Assembly (NCBI GenBank): GCA_003755025.1
Contig: RJVL01000001.1
Coordinates: forward strand, 620,001 to 684,000
DNA: 64,000 nt
Direction: 5' to 3'
Origin: Diaphorobacter nitroreducens
Lineage (GTDB): Bacteria > Pseudomonadota > Gammaproteobacteria > Burkholderiales > Burkholderiaceae_C
Position numbers and translations under genes: made by a program. Below the pieces are notes generated by a model, which saw nothing but the letters and a program-made list of their open reading frames with translations, was not told the origin of the DNA and did not search any database. This document shows, piece after piece, positions 48,992 to 57,290 of the stretch. Position 1 is the stretch's first letter; each line of letters starts with the position of its first letter.

Positions 48992-51577
48992 ATGGACCAG
49001 TGGGCGCCCGAAGGGCCACAGCACCAGCAGGGAGGGAACACCGCCGCGCGGGTGGCGACGGCGTCCGCTCGCGTGCCGGTCGCTCGCGTGCCTGTGGTGC
49101 GGTCCTGGCATCTGCCCATGGCGCTGGCTGCGGGGGTGCTGGGCGTGGCGCTGCAACTGCAGCAGCCTGCGCTGTGGCCCTGGCCGTCCTATGCGGGGTT
49201 GATGGTTGGCGCGTTGCTGGCGGCCGGGGGGCTCGTCTGGTGGGCCGGTGTGCGCGGCCCGCGCCGCTGGCACTGCAGCGGCGTGGCGATTCTGGCCGCG
49301 GTGCTGATGTACGGGCTGTGCGGCATGCGCGCTGCGGTCTTCCTGGAGCAGTCTCTGGCGCCGGCGCTGGAGGGGCGTGATCTGCGTGTGACGGGCGTGG
49401 TTGCCGCCATGCCGCAGCCGCGCGAGACCGGGTTGCGCCTGCGGCTGGAAGTGGAGGCGGCGCAACTGGACGGTGCGACCGTGCGCGTGCCGCCGCTCAT
49501 CGACCTGACCTGGTATGCCGGCGGGCTGGGTGGTGAGGCAGGCGCGGACAGTCCACCGCCCGCTGTGCGCGCCGGTGAACGCTGGCGCCTGACCGTGCGC
49601 CTGAAGGCGCCGCACGGCGGGCGCAATCCGCACGGCTTCGATTACGAGCTGTGGCTGTGGGAGCAAGGGGTGCAGGCCACGGGCAACGTGCGCACCAGCG
49701 CGCGGCTGGATGCGCTGCACGGCCCGCCTGAGCGGCTGGGCGCCACCTGGCGCCACCCCGTGGAGCAACTGCGCCAGCGGGTGCGCGACGCCATCGTGCG
49801 CACGCTGGTGGACCCTGCGCAGGATGCAGCCCGCCAGCGTGCGGCCGGGGTGGTGGCGGCGCTGGTCACGGGCGACCAGCGCGCCATCGAGCGGGCGGAC
49901 TGGGATGTGTTCCGCGCCACGGGCGTGGCCCACCTCATGAGCATCTCGGGGCTGCACATCACGCTGTTTGCCTGGCTTGCGGCCGCACTGCTGGACCGGG
50001 CCTGGCGCCGCTCGCAACGCCTGTGCCTGGCCGTGCCCGCGCCCACGGCGGCGTTGGTGGGCGGTGTGCTGCTGGCCGCTGCCTATGCGCTCTTCAGCGG
50101 ATGGGGCGTGCCCGCGCAGCGCACGGTGTGCATGTTGGCCACGGTGGCGCTGCTGCGCCTGTCGGGGCGGCGCTGGCCCTGGCCGCAGGTGTGGCTGCTG
50201 GCCTGCGCGGTGGTGCTGGCGGTCGATCCGTGGGCGCTACTGCAGCCGGGCTTCTGGTTGAGCTTTGTGGCCGTGGCCGTGCTGTTTGCTACCGATTTGG
50301 GAGCTGCTCGCGCTTATCCAGTGGGCGTTACAGGCCGTTTTTATGCATTGCTGCGTGAACAGTGGGTGGTGACGCTGGCGCTCACGCCCCTCACGCTATT
50401 ACTGTTCGGGCAGGTTGCGCTGGTGGGGCTGCTGGCCAATCTGGTGGCGATTCCGTGGACCACGCTGGTGGTCACGCCGCTGGTGCTGCTGGGGGTGCTG
50501 TGGGCGCCGCTGTGGCAGGCGGCGGCGTGGTGCGTGCAGGCGTTGTCGGTGTTGCTGCAGTGGCTGGCAGCCTGGCCCTGGGCGCAGGTCGCTCTGCCCA
50601 TGGCCCCGCTGTGGGCCGGCGCGGCAGCCGTGGCCGGCGGCGTATTGCTGGCGCTGCGCCTGCCGTGGGGCGTACGTGCCCTGGGCCTTGCGCTGCTGCT
50701 GCCGGCGCTGTGGTGGCAGCCCGCGCGCCCGCAGCCGGGGCAGTTCGAGCTGCTGGCCGCCGACGTGGGCCAGGGCCAGGCCGTGCTGGTGCGCACGGCG
50801 CGCCATGCGCTGCTGTACGACGCCGGCCCGCGTTACCACCAGGACAGCGACGCGGGCGAGCGCGTGCTGGTGCCCCTGCTGCGCGCGCTGGGCGAACGGC
50901 TGGACCTGCTGGTGTTGAGCCACCGCGATACCGACCACACCGGCGGCGCCGCGGCAGTGCTGGTGCAACAGCCGCAGGCGCGCGTGCTGGGGTCGATTGA
51001 GGCTGACCATGCACTGCAGGCCCTGCGGCCCGCCGAGCCTTGCCTGGCGGGCCAGCACTGGAACTGGGACGGCGTGCTTTTCGAAGTGCTGCACCCGCCG
51101 CGCGATGCGGGCGATGGGCCGGGCGCCCGTGCGCCGAAGTCCAATGCCACGAGCTGTGTGCTGCGCATCGCAGCCGCGGGGACTGGTGACAACACCGGCG
51201 GTGCGGTGGCCCTGCTGGTGGGCGACATCGAGCGCGCGCAGGAACAGGCGCTGGTAGATAACGGTGCCGCGCTGGCGGCAGACCTGCTGCTGGTGCCGCA
51301 CCATGGCAGCAAGAGCTCGTCTAGCGCGCCGTTCCTGGATGCCGTGCAGCCGCGCACCGCGCTGGTGCAGGCCGGCTACCGCAACCGCTTCGGCCACCCC
51401 GCGCCCGACGTCGCGGCGCGCTACCAGCAGCGCGGCGTCTTGCTCGTGCAGTCGCCGCCCTGCGGTGCGGCGCGTTGGGTATCCGATACGCCGCTGGCCG
51501 TGCACTGTGAACGAGAGGCCACGCGGCGCTACTGGCACCACCGCGTGCCCGAGGCGTCACTTTTGCAGCAGCCGTAG
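48992..51577 (+). CDS. comEC: ComEC/Rec2 DNA uptake channel protein
   Basis: An 861-residue inner-membrane protein that passes single-stranded DNA during natural transformation. It has an N-terminal DUF4131 region (about residues 50-220), the competence domain with GVAHLMSISGLHITLFAWLA, and a C-terminal MBL domain from about residue 585 (ADVGQGQAVLVRT, SHRDTDHTGGA, VPHHGSKSSS). In the membrane part, LFATDLGAARAYPVGVTGRF is encoded by a copy of the palindromic element, probably in a loop. The start at 48992 is the first in-frame ATG; a later start is possible. Confidence 0.92.
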   Translation: MDQWAPEGPQHQQGGNTAARVATASARVPVARVPVVRSWHLPMALAAGVLGVALQLQQPALWPWPSYAGLMVGALLAAGGLVWWAGVRGPRRWHCSGVAILAAVLMYGLCGMRAAVFLEQSLAPALEGRDLRVTGVVAAMPQPRETGLRLRLEVEAAQLDGATVRVPPLIDLTWYAGGLGGEAGADSPPPAVRAGERWRLTVRLKAPHGGRNPHGFDYELWLWEQGVQATGNVRTSARLDALHGPPERLGATWRHPVEQLRQRVRDAIVRTLVDPAQDAARQRAAGVVAALVTGDQRAIERADWDVFRATGVAHLMSISGLHITLFAWLAAALLDRAWRRSQRLCLAVPAPTAALVGGVLLAAAYALFSGWGVPAQRTVCMLATVALLRLSGRRWPWPQVWLLACAVVLAVDPWALLQPGFWLSFVAVAVLFATDLGAARAYPVGVTGRFYALLREQWVVTLALTPLTLLLFGQVALVGLLANLVAIPWTTLVVTPLVLLGVLWAPLWQAAAWCVQALSVLLQWLAAWPWAQVALPMAPLWAGAAAVAGGVLLALRLPWGVRALGLALLLPALWWQPARPQPGQFELLAADVGQGQAVLVRTARHALLYDAGPRYHQDSDAGERVLVPLLRALGERLDLLVLSHRDTDHTGGAAAVLVQQPQARVLGSIEADHALQALRPAEPCLAGQHWNWDGVLFEVLHPPRDAGDGPGARAPKSNATSCVLRIAAAGTGDNTGGAVALLVGDIERAQEQALVDNGAALAADLLLVPHHGSKSSSSAPFLDAVQPRTALVQAGYRNRFGHPAPDVAARYQQRGVLLVQSPPCGAARWVSDTPLAVHCEREATRRYWHHRVPEASLLQQP
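50288..50343 (+). repeat. Dispersed palindromic element, copy J (inside comEC)
   Basis: GCTACCGATTTGGGAGCTGC, TCGCGCTTATCC, a loop and GCGTTACAGGCC make a full-length sense copy, read as ATDLGAARAYPVGVTG. It is in the same frame as the copy in the 25699-26154 gene. It sits between transmembrane helices of the competence domain. Confidence 0.8.
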
Positions 51578-51625
51578 CGTTGCCGGGTCTGCAACTTGCT
51601 ATCCTGGGTGCAGGAGGCACGCCGC

Positions 51626-53089
51626 ATGCAGCAGTTCGACGAGATGTACACCGTGCTGCCCTTCGGGGGCAGCGACGTGCGGGCGCACTACCGGCATTAC
51701 GGCCAGTGGCTGGCGCAGCAGCCGGCCGATGCCATGCAGGCCCGCCGCGCGCAGGCCGAGGTGATCTTCCGCCGCGTGGGCATCACCTTCGCCGTGTATG
51801 GCGACAAGGACGAGGAGGGCGCCGGGACCGAGCGGCTGATCCCCTTCGACCTGATTCCGCGCATCATCCCCGCGCAGGAATGGCACCGCATGCGGCGCGG
51901 CCTGGTGCAGCGCGTCACGGCGCTCAACCGCTTCATCCACGACATCTACCACGGTCAGGACATCCTGCGCGCAGGCATCGTGCCTGCCGACCTGATCCTG
52001 GCCAATGCGCAGTTCCGTCCCGAGATGGTGGGCCTGGACGTCCCGCAGGACGTGTACGCGCACATCGCGGGCATCGACCTCGTGCGCGCGCCGGGCGCGG
52101 ATGGCGAGGGCATCCACTACGTGCTGGAGGACAACCTGCGCGTGCCGTCCGGCGTGTCGTACATGCTGGAAAACCGCAAGATGATGATGCGGCTGTTTCC
52201 CGAGCTGTTTGCGCTGCACAAGGTGGCCCCCGTGGCGCACTATCCCGACCTGCTGCTGGACACGCTGCGTGCCAGCGCGCCGGCCTGGAGCAGCGCCGAC
52301 CCCACCGTGGTGGTGCTCACGCCTGGCATGCACAACAGCGCCTATTTCGAGCACGCCTTCCTCGCGCAGCAGATGGGCGTGGAGCTGGTCGAAGGCCAGG
52401 ACCTGGTCGTCAAGGACAACGTCGTCTACATGCGCACCACGCGCGGCCTGCAGCGCGTGCATGTCATCTACCGGCGCGTGGACGACGACTTCCTCGACCC
52501 ACAGGTGTTCCGGCCCACTTCTACGCTGGGCTGCGCGGGGCTCATGCAGGCCTACCGCGCGGGCAACGTGGCCATCTGCAACGCCGTGGGTACGGGCATT
52601 GCCGACGACAAGTCGGTGTACCCGTACGTACCCGAGATGATTCGCTTTTACCTGGGCGAGCAGCCCATCCTGGCCAACGTGCCCACCTGGATGTGCCGCC
52701 GCCCTGAAGACCTGCAGTACGTGCTGGGGCATCTGCCGGAGCTGGTGGTCAAGGAGGTGCATGGCGCGGGCGGCTACGGCATGCTCATCGGACCCGCGGC
52801 CACGCGCGCCCAGATCGAGGCCTTCCGCGCCGCGCTCATCGCCAATCCCGCGGGCTACATCGCCCAGCCCACGCTCTCGCTCTCGACCTGTCCCACCTAC
52901 GTGGATGCTGGCATCGCGCCGCGCCACATCGATCTGCGGCCCTTCGTGCTCAGTGGACAGAAAGTGCAGATGGTGGCCGGCGGGCTCACGCGCGTGGCGC
53001 TCAAGGAGGGCTCGCTCGTCGTCAACTCGTCGCAGGGCGGCGGCACCAAGGACACCTGGGTGCTGGGGGATGAGGATGGAGGTCAATGA
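51626..53089 (+). CDS. Circularly permuted type 2 ATP-grasp protein (DUF404/DUF407)
   Basis: A 487-residue protein with the circularly permuted ATP-grasp fold. It begins MQQFDEMYTVLPFGGSDVRA and has IPFDLIPRIIPAQEW, VLEDNLRVPSGVSYMLENR, VVKEVHGAGGYGMLIGP and HIDLRPFVLSGQ. Family members probably form amide bonds, and are genetically linked to alpha-E and transglutaminase-like proteins, which suggests a small peptide-tagging system of unknown product. The ATG at 51626 is set by CAGGAGG eight bases upstream. It is followed by a 149-bp duplicated start region and the alpha-E gene. Confidence 0.9.
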   Translation: MQQFDEMYTVLPFGGSDVRAHYRHYGQWLAQQPADAMQARRAQAEVIFRRVGITFAVYGDKDEEGAGTERLIPFDLIPRIIPAQEWHRMRRGLVQRVTALNRFIHDIYHGQDILRAGIVPADLILANAQFRPEMVGLDVPQDVYAHIAGIDLVRAPGADGEGIHYVLEDNLRVPSGVSYMLENRKMMMRLFPELFALHKVAPVAHYPDLLLDTLRASAPAWSSADPTVVVLTPGMHNSAYFEHAFLAQQMGVELVEGQDLVVKDNVVYMRTTRGLQRVHVIYRRVDDDFLDPQVFRPTSTLGCAGLMQAYRAGNVAICNAVGTGIADDKSVYPYVPEMIRFYLGEQPILANVPTWMCRRPEDLQYVLGHLPELVVKEVHGAGGYGMLIGPAATRAQIEAFRAALIANPAGYIAQPTLSLSTCPTYVDAGIAPRHIDLRPFVLSGQKVQMVAGGLTRVALKEGSLVVNSSQGGGTKDTWVLGDEDGGQ

Positions 53090-53090
53090 G

Positions 53091-53246
53091 ATGCTGAGCC
53101 GCACTGCCGATCACCTGTTCTGGATGTCCCGTTACACCGAGCGGGCAGACAGGTCCGCCGCAGGCGGGCTTGCGCCACAACACAGCGGGCGCGCGCAGCG
53201 CGTGCGGGGTTTGCTGCCCGCCCAAGCCGAGGAGGCCACATGCTGA
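53091..53246 (+). pseudogene. Truncated alpha-E start copy 1 (51 codons, possibly translated)
   Basis: Reads MLSRTADHLFWMSRYTERAD like the full protein, then leaves it in the spacer and ends in QAEEATC. It has a good ribosome site (GGAGGT, 53077-53082) and lies one base after the ATP-grasp stop, so it is in the original position of the alpha-E start. Its TGA (53244-53246) overlaps the start codon of copy 2 as ATGCTGA. It is too short to fold as alpha-E. Confidence 0.6.
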
Positions 53247-53388
53247 GCCGCACTGCCGATCACCTGTTCTGGATGTCCCGCTACACCGAGCGGGCAGACA
53301 GGTCCGCCGCAGGCGGGCTTGCGCCACAACACAGCGGGCGCGCGCAGCGCGTGCGGGGTTTGCTGCCCGCCCAAGCCGAGGAGGCCAC
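53091..53388 (+). repeat. Two tandem 149-bp units repeating the 5' end of the alpha-E gene
   Basis: Unit 1 (53091-53239) and unit 2 (53240-53388) differ at one base (T at 53132, C at 53281). Each starts with about 57 bases identical to the true alpha-E start at 53389, followed by about 92 bases of a GC-rich spacer that ends in GAGGAGGCCAC, a ribosome site for the next ATG. As 149 is not a multiple of three, the three starts are in three different frames. This explains the 299-base gap without a full gene. Confidence 0.95.
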
Positions 53389-53395
53389 ATGCTGA
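53240..53395 (+). pseudogene. Truncated alpha-E start copy 2 (51 codons, possibly translated)
   Basis: The peptide is identical to that of copy 1, as the only base change is synonymous. It has GAGGAGG five bases before its ATG. Its TGA (53393-53395) overlaps the start of the full alpha-E gene in the same ATGCTGA arrangement, so the three frames could be translated one after another by termination-reinitiation. Confidence 0.6.
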
Positions 53396-54357
53396 GCCGC
53401 ACTGCCGATCACCTGTTCTGGATGTCCCGTTACACCGAGCGGGCAGAAAACACCGCCCGCATGCTCAACGTCAGCTACGAGACCTCCCTGCTGCCGCAGT
53501 CCGATGCCCAGGCGCAGGAGGGCTGGCGCGGGCTGCTGTCAATCAGTGAGCTGATTCCCGCCTACACCGCGCGGCAGGGTGCGATCACGGCCACGGGTGT
53601 GTTGCGGTTCATGGTGTGCGACGAGGGCAACCCGTCGTCCATCGCCGCGTGCCTGCGCGCGGCGCGCGAGAACGCGCGTGCTGTGCGCGGTGCCCTCACC
53701 ACGGAGGTGTGGGAGACGTTGAACCAGACCTGGCTGGAGCTGTCACGCCAGCTGCGCGAGGGGGCCTTCGAGCGCGACCCCGGGCAGTTCTTCGAATGGG
53801 TGAAGTACCGCTCGCACCTGTCGCGTGGGGTCACGCTGGGCACCATGCTGCAGGACGAGGCGTTTCACTTCCTGCGCCTGGGTACCTTCCTGGAGCGCGC
53901 CGACAACACGGCGCGGCTGCTGGACGTGAAGTTCCATGCGGTGCAGAGCGATTTTCATGGGTTGGCGGGTGATGCCCGCCGTTCCACGCCCGAGGCCGAC
54001 TTCTACCACTGGAGCGCCATCCTGCGCAGCGTTTCGGCGTTTGAGGTCTACCGCAAGGTGTACCGCGACGTGATCACGCCCGAGCGCGTGGCCGACCTGC
54101 TCATACTGCGGCGGGACATGCCGCGTTCGCTGCATGCCAGCATGCACGAGGTGGTGGACAACCTGGCCGCCGTCGCGCATGAGCATTCGGGGGAGACAGA
54201 GCGGCGGGCCGGGCGCCTGCTGTCCGATCTGCGTTACGGCCGCATCGACGAGATCCTGGCCACTGGCCTGCATGCCTACCTTACGCAGTTCCTGGATCGC
54301 GTGAACGAACTCGGCGGCTGCATCAGCAGGGACTTTCTCGCGCCCGCGGCGGACTGA
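53389..54357 (+). CDS. Alpha-E domain protein (DUF403)
   Basis: A 322-residue all-helical protein of the alpha-E family. It begins MLSRTADHLFWMSRYTERAE and has ATGVLRFMVCDEGNPSSIAA, FLRLGTFLERADNTARLLDV and a C-terminal LDRVNELGGCISRDFL. The family acts with circularly permuted ATP-grasp proteins in an uncharacterised pathway. I choose the ATG at 53389 since only this frame continues through the gene, with GAGGAGG before it. The usual third partner, a transglutaminase-like gene, does not follow. Confidence 0.9.
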   Translation: MLSRTADHLFWMSRYTERAENTARMLNVSYETSLLPQSDAQAQEGWRGLLSISELIPAYTARQGAITATGVLRFMVCDEGNPSSIAACLRAARENARAVRGALTTEVWETLNQTWLELSRQLREGAFERDPGQFFEWVKYRSHLSRGVTLGTMLQDEAFHFLRLGTFLERADNTARLLDVKFHAVQSDFHGLAGDARRSTPEADFYHWSAILRSVSAFEVYRKVYRDVITPERVADLLILRRDMPRSLHASMHEVVDNLAAVAHEHSGETERRAGRLLSDLRYGRIDEILATGLHAYLTQFLDRVNELGGCISRDFLAPAAD

Positions 54358-54390
54358 CCGGCACTTCCGGGCCCGGGCTCCGGGGGGTGT

Positions 54391-54768
54391 TTATTGGCCC
54401 TGTGCCATCTGGCGGCTCTGGGCGTCTTGCGCGCAGTTCGCGCGCGCGCCCTGGCGGGCAGGGGGCACCAGGCCGTACTGGGTCAGCACGCTGGCCTCCA
54501 GCTCGCCCGACTCGCGCGCGCATTGCAGTTCGGCAATCACTTCAGCGCGTGTGCGTCCGACAGCGTTGGTACGGTCGTGGGTGGAATGGGGCATGGCGGC
54601 CACCTGCGTCTGTGCCGCCGAGGGCGCGGGGGCGTGCTGCGGCACCTGGGCCAGCGCGCCCGTGGTGGCGGTGCCGGCCAGCGCCAGTACGGCACTGGCG
54701 ATGGCGCCGCGCAGCAAGGGGCGGCGCGTGGAAGGGACCTGCGAGGTCAGCGTATGCAAGGCGTTCAT
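54391..54768 (-). CDS. DUF4148 family secreted protein
   Basis: A 125-residue protein with a signal peptide (AIASAVLALAGTATTGALAQ, cut near residue 41) and the DUF4148 core RTRAEVIAELQCARESGELE followed by a Gln/Arg-rich tail. These small periplasmic proteins are abundant and multi-copy in Burkholderiales and have no known function. AGGAG precedes the ATG at 54768. It converges on the alpha-E gene and has no operon partner. Confidence 0.85.
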   Translation of the reverse strand: MNALHTLTSQVPSTRRPLLRGAIASAVLALAGTATTGALAQVPQHAPAPSAAQTQVAAMPHSTHDRTNAVGRTRAEVIAELQCARESGELEASVLTQYGLVPPARQGARANCAQDAQSRQMAQGQ

Positions 54769-54921
54769 GAGGGCTCCTGTGGGGGACACTGCCGGCGGCA
54801 CCATGCCGTCCGTGGAGCCACTGTGCGGGCCCGCCCGTCGGCGTTCCAGCGCATTGCGACGAACCGCGCGCCGGCGTGCGCCAGCTGCCGTGCACGTTCG
54901 CCAGTGCGGCCGTCCCCGTGG

Positions 54922-55194
54922 TCAACGCGATGCGTTGCGCCGCTGCTCGCGCAGCATGAACAGGTACAGGCCCTCGACCTTTTCGCGCGCCCATGGCGTC
55001 TTGCGCAGGAACTTGAGGCTGGAGGCGACGCTGGGGTCGCTCTGGAAGCAGCGCACGGGAATGCGGTTGGCCAGACCTTCCCAGCCGAAGTACTGCTGCA
55101 GCGCCACGACCATCGCCTCCAGCGTGATGCCGTGCAGCGGATTGCGGGGCTGTGCGGGTGGTTGTGGGGCGGGAGCTGCAGGTTGGTCGGTCAT
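54922..55194 (-). CDS. VF530 family DNA-binding protein
   Basis: A 90-residue protein. After a Pro/Ala-rich start comes the VF530 domain: NPLHGITLEAMVVALQQYFG, then IPVRCFQSDPSVASSLKFLR and KTPWAREKVEGLYL, all highly typical. Structures of relatives suggest a helical DNA-binding fold, but the biological role is unknown. It stands alone, upstream of the LysR gene's 3' end by about 110 bases on the same strand, with the palindromic element K in between. Confidence 0.88.
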   Translation of the reverse strand: MTDQPAAPAPQPPAQPRNPLHGITLEAMVVALQQYFGWEGLANRIPVRCFQSDPSVASSLKFLRKTPWAREKVEGLYLFMLREQRRNASR

Positions 55195-55235
55195 GGACGG
55201 CGAGCATACGCGCTTGCCGCCCACGAACGCTGGTT

Positions 55236-55296
55236 TGAAAAAAATGCCCTCTAGCGCTTATCTGGCGAGCGCGAGAAGCTATGAAAAGTGGAGCAA
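55236..55296 (-). repeat. Dispersed palindromic element, copy K (between VF530 and LysR genes)
   Basis: Reverse-complemented: CATAGCTTCTCGCGCT, a loop, AAGCGCTAGAGGGCATTTTT, a full-length copy with good arms. It lies eight bases after the LysR stop codon, on the side where LysR transcripts end, and could act as their terminator. Confidence 0.8.
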
Positions 55297-55302
55297 TCGC
55301 CT

Positions 55303-56217
55303 CTACTGGTGTTGCAGCAGCGGCTCGTTGGCAAACAGCTCCGCAGCCCAGTCGACGAAGGCGCGTACCTTGGCGCTCAGATGGCGGTTGGGCGGATACA
55401 CCACGTACGCGGGCAGCAGGGGGTGGGACCAGTCGGGCAGCACGCGCACGAGTTCGCCGCGCTCGAAGTGCTGCTGGGCCTGGAAGGTGGTGATCTGCCC
55501 CACGCCCTGGCCGGCGACGAGGGCGTTCAGATAGGCGTTGCTCTCGTTCACGGCCAGGTGAGAGGGGCCCGAGGTTTCGATCACCTCGCCGTCCTTGTGA
55601 AACTCCAGCGGGTAGCGGCGTGCCGAAACGGGCGAGAAGTAGATCACGGTGCGGTGGCTGCGCTCCAGGTCCAGAGGGTGCGCGGGCACGCCAAAGCGCT
55701 TCAGGTAGGCGGGCGCGGCCACGGTGATGAATTCCAGGTTGCCGATGCGCCGCGCCACCAGGGACTGGTCGGCCAGCTCGCCGCCGCGGATCACACAGTC
55801 GACGTTGTCGCCGATGAGGTCCACGGTGCGGTCGCTCACGCCCAGGTCGATCTGGATGTCGGGGTAGCGCTCCTGGAACTGCGCCAGGTTTGGCACGATG
55901 AGCAGCCGCGCCACCGACGATCCCACGTCCACGCGCAGACGCCCGCGCGGGTTGGCGCGCGCCTGGCTCATGCTGGCTTCGATGTCGTCGAAGTCGGCCA
56001 ACAGGCGCACGGTGCGGTCGTAGAACGCGGCGCCGTCGGCCGTCACGGTGACGCGGCGCGTGGTGCGGTTGAGCAGCTTCACGCGCAGGCGCTCCTCCAG
56101 CGCCTGGACGTGCTTGGTCACGGTGCCCTTGGGCAGCTGCAATGAATCGGCGGCGCGCGTGAAGGTGCCAGCTTCGACCACCCGCGCGAATATGCGCATG
56201 GCCTGTATCTGGTCCAT
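55303..56217 (-). CDS. LysR family transcriptional regulator
   Basis: A 304-residue regulator. The helix-turn-helix is at about residues 17-38 (GTFTRAADSLQLPKGTVTKH) with the typical ALEERLRVKLLNRTTRRVT after it. The effector domain (residues 90-300) is of the CrgA/AaeR-like type (PRGRLRVDVGSSVARLLIVP). GAGAAGGAGA before the ATG at 56217 supports the start. It is divergent from the hydrolase-like gene and RND efflux genes (165-base gap), which it probably controls. Confidence 0.93.
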   Translation of the reverse strand: MDQIQAMRIFARVVEAGTFTRAADSLQLPKGTVTKHVQALEERLRVKLLNRTTRRVTVTADGAAFYDRTVRLLADFDDIEASMSQARANPRGRLRVDVGSSVARLLIVPNLAQFQERYPDIQIDLGVSDRTVDLIGDNVDCVIRGGELADQSLVARRIGNLEFITVAAPAYLKRFGVPAHPLDLERSHRTVIYFSPVSARRYPLEFHKDGEVIETSGPSHLAVNESNAYLNALVAGQGVGQITTFQAQQHFERGELVRVLPDWSHPLLPAYVVYPPNRHLSAKVRAFVDWAAELFANEPLLQHQ

Positions 56218-56382
56218 GTGCTTCTCCTTCTCTTGTCCCTTGTGAGGCCGACGGATTTTCACACGCACCGTGCGCGCCGATTGTTCGGCATTCGGAAACA
56301 GTGCGGTGAAAGATGCACCATTTATTGGCGCTGCCCGCCTCGCTACATTTCCCATCAACCGGACTTGCCGGCCAACCCAACC

Positions 56383-57222
56383 ATGATCCAGAGCACCCGT
56401 CCCTCATCGCCCTCCCTCTGCACCGACACCACCATTGAGGTGGCCACGGAGCAGCAGGTGGCCGTGCGCATGTACGGACGCAAGAAAGCTGGCGAGACGT
56501 CGCCGCTGGTGGTGCATTTCCATGGTGGCGCATTCGTGTCGGGTGACCTCGACAACGGTTGCACCGTGGGTGGGCTGCTGGAGGCCGCGGGCGCGCGGGT
56601 GGTGTCGGTGGCGTACCCGCTGGCACCGGCGCATCCGTTTCCCCAGCCGCTGGAGACTGGCTACGCCGTGCTCAAGTGGGCGTTCAAGCACCGCTCGCGC
56701 CTGGCGGGGCCGGGTGCGCTCGTGTATCTGGCGGGCGAGGAGGCGGGTGGCAACTTGGCGGCGGGCATCAGCATGATGGCGCGCGACCAGTCGCATCCAC
56801 CGCTGGCCGGCCAGATCCTGCTGTCGCCCATGCTGGACCCGTGCGTGGGTACTCCGTCGCTGCGCGCCGCCACGGGCGAAGCGACGGCGTGCAAGTGGGC
56901 CGATGGCTGGCTGAAGTTTTTCCGCTGTGCGCGCGATGCCGAGCATCCCTACGCCGTGCCCGGTACCGCGCAGCGGCTGGCGGGGCTGCCGCCCACGCTG
57001 GTGCTGGTGGGCGACACCGATCCGCTGCGCGACGAGGCGCTGGCCTACGCCGCGCGCCTGGAAGCGGCGGGGCTTGCGGTCAAGCGGCATGTCTTCACCC
57101 AGGCGGCGCAGTGGCCCGACGCCCTGCTGCAACCCGGAACGAATCCCTGCCCCTGCGCGGTGCAGGTGCAGGAGCAGTTCCGGCTTTTCTTTGAGGCCAC
57201 GCGATGTCCGGCATCGACCTGA
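56383..57222 (+). CDS. Alpha/beta-hydrolase-fold protein lacking the catalytic Ser
   Basis: A 279-residue protein of the hormone-sensitive-lipase type. The oxyanion motif HFHGGAFVSGD is intact, and the acid position survives in LVGDTDPLRDEA. The nucleophile elbow reads GEEAGGN in place of GDSAGGN, so residue 120 is Glu (GAG at 56740-56742), and no His is seen at the usual last position (VFTQAAQWPD). It is therefore probably not an ordinary esterase. It may bind a small molecule or work by another mechanism. It stands between the LysR gene and the RND genes. Confidence 0.85.
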   Translation: MIQSTRPSSPSLCTDTTIEVATEQQVAVRMYGRKKAGETSPLVVHFHGGAFVSGDLDNGCTVGGLLEAAGARVVSVAYPLAPAHPFPQPLETGYAVLKWAFKHRSRLAGPGALVYLAGEEAGGNLAAGISMMARDQSHPPLAGQILLSPMLDPCVGTPSLRAATGEATACKWADGWLKFFRCARDAEHPYAVPGTAQRLAGLPPTLVLVGDTDPLRDEALAYAARLEAAGLAVKRHVFTQAAQWPDALLQPGTNPCPCAVQVQEQFRLFFEATRCPAST

Positions 57223-57275
57223 GCCTTGTGATCCAGCCCCTGTACGGGCTTTAGGGAGGGGCGAGGCGCCTGATC

Positions 57276-57290
57276 CTCACCTGCGGTGAG
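57276..57290. promoter_or_regulatory. Palindrome in the RND operon leader
   Basis: CTCACC-TGC-GGTGAG is a perfect 6-bp inverted repeat in the 224-base space between the hydrolase-like gene and the adaptor gene. It could be an operator or a small hairpin. I see no clear promoter hexamers next to it; the rest of this space shows nothing I can name. Confidence 0.3.

Noticed and set aside
53170..53388. N-terminally extended alpha-E protein reading through the second repeat unit
   Set aside because: The extension is an out-of-frame reading of the duplicated unit (Arg/Pro-rich) and has no ribosome site. The family start MLSRTADHLFW is at 53389.
53091..53448. CRISPR-like array, because of regular repeats
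   Set aside because: There are only two and a half units, the spacers are identical, and the repeat is part of a gene. This is a simple tandem duplication.
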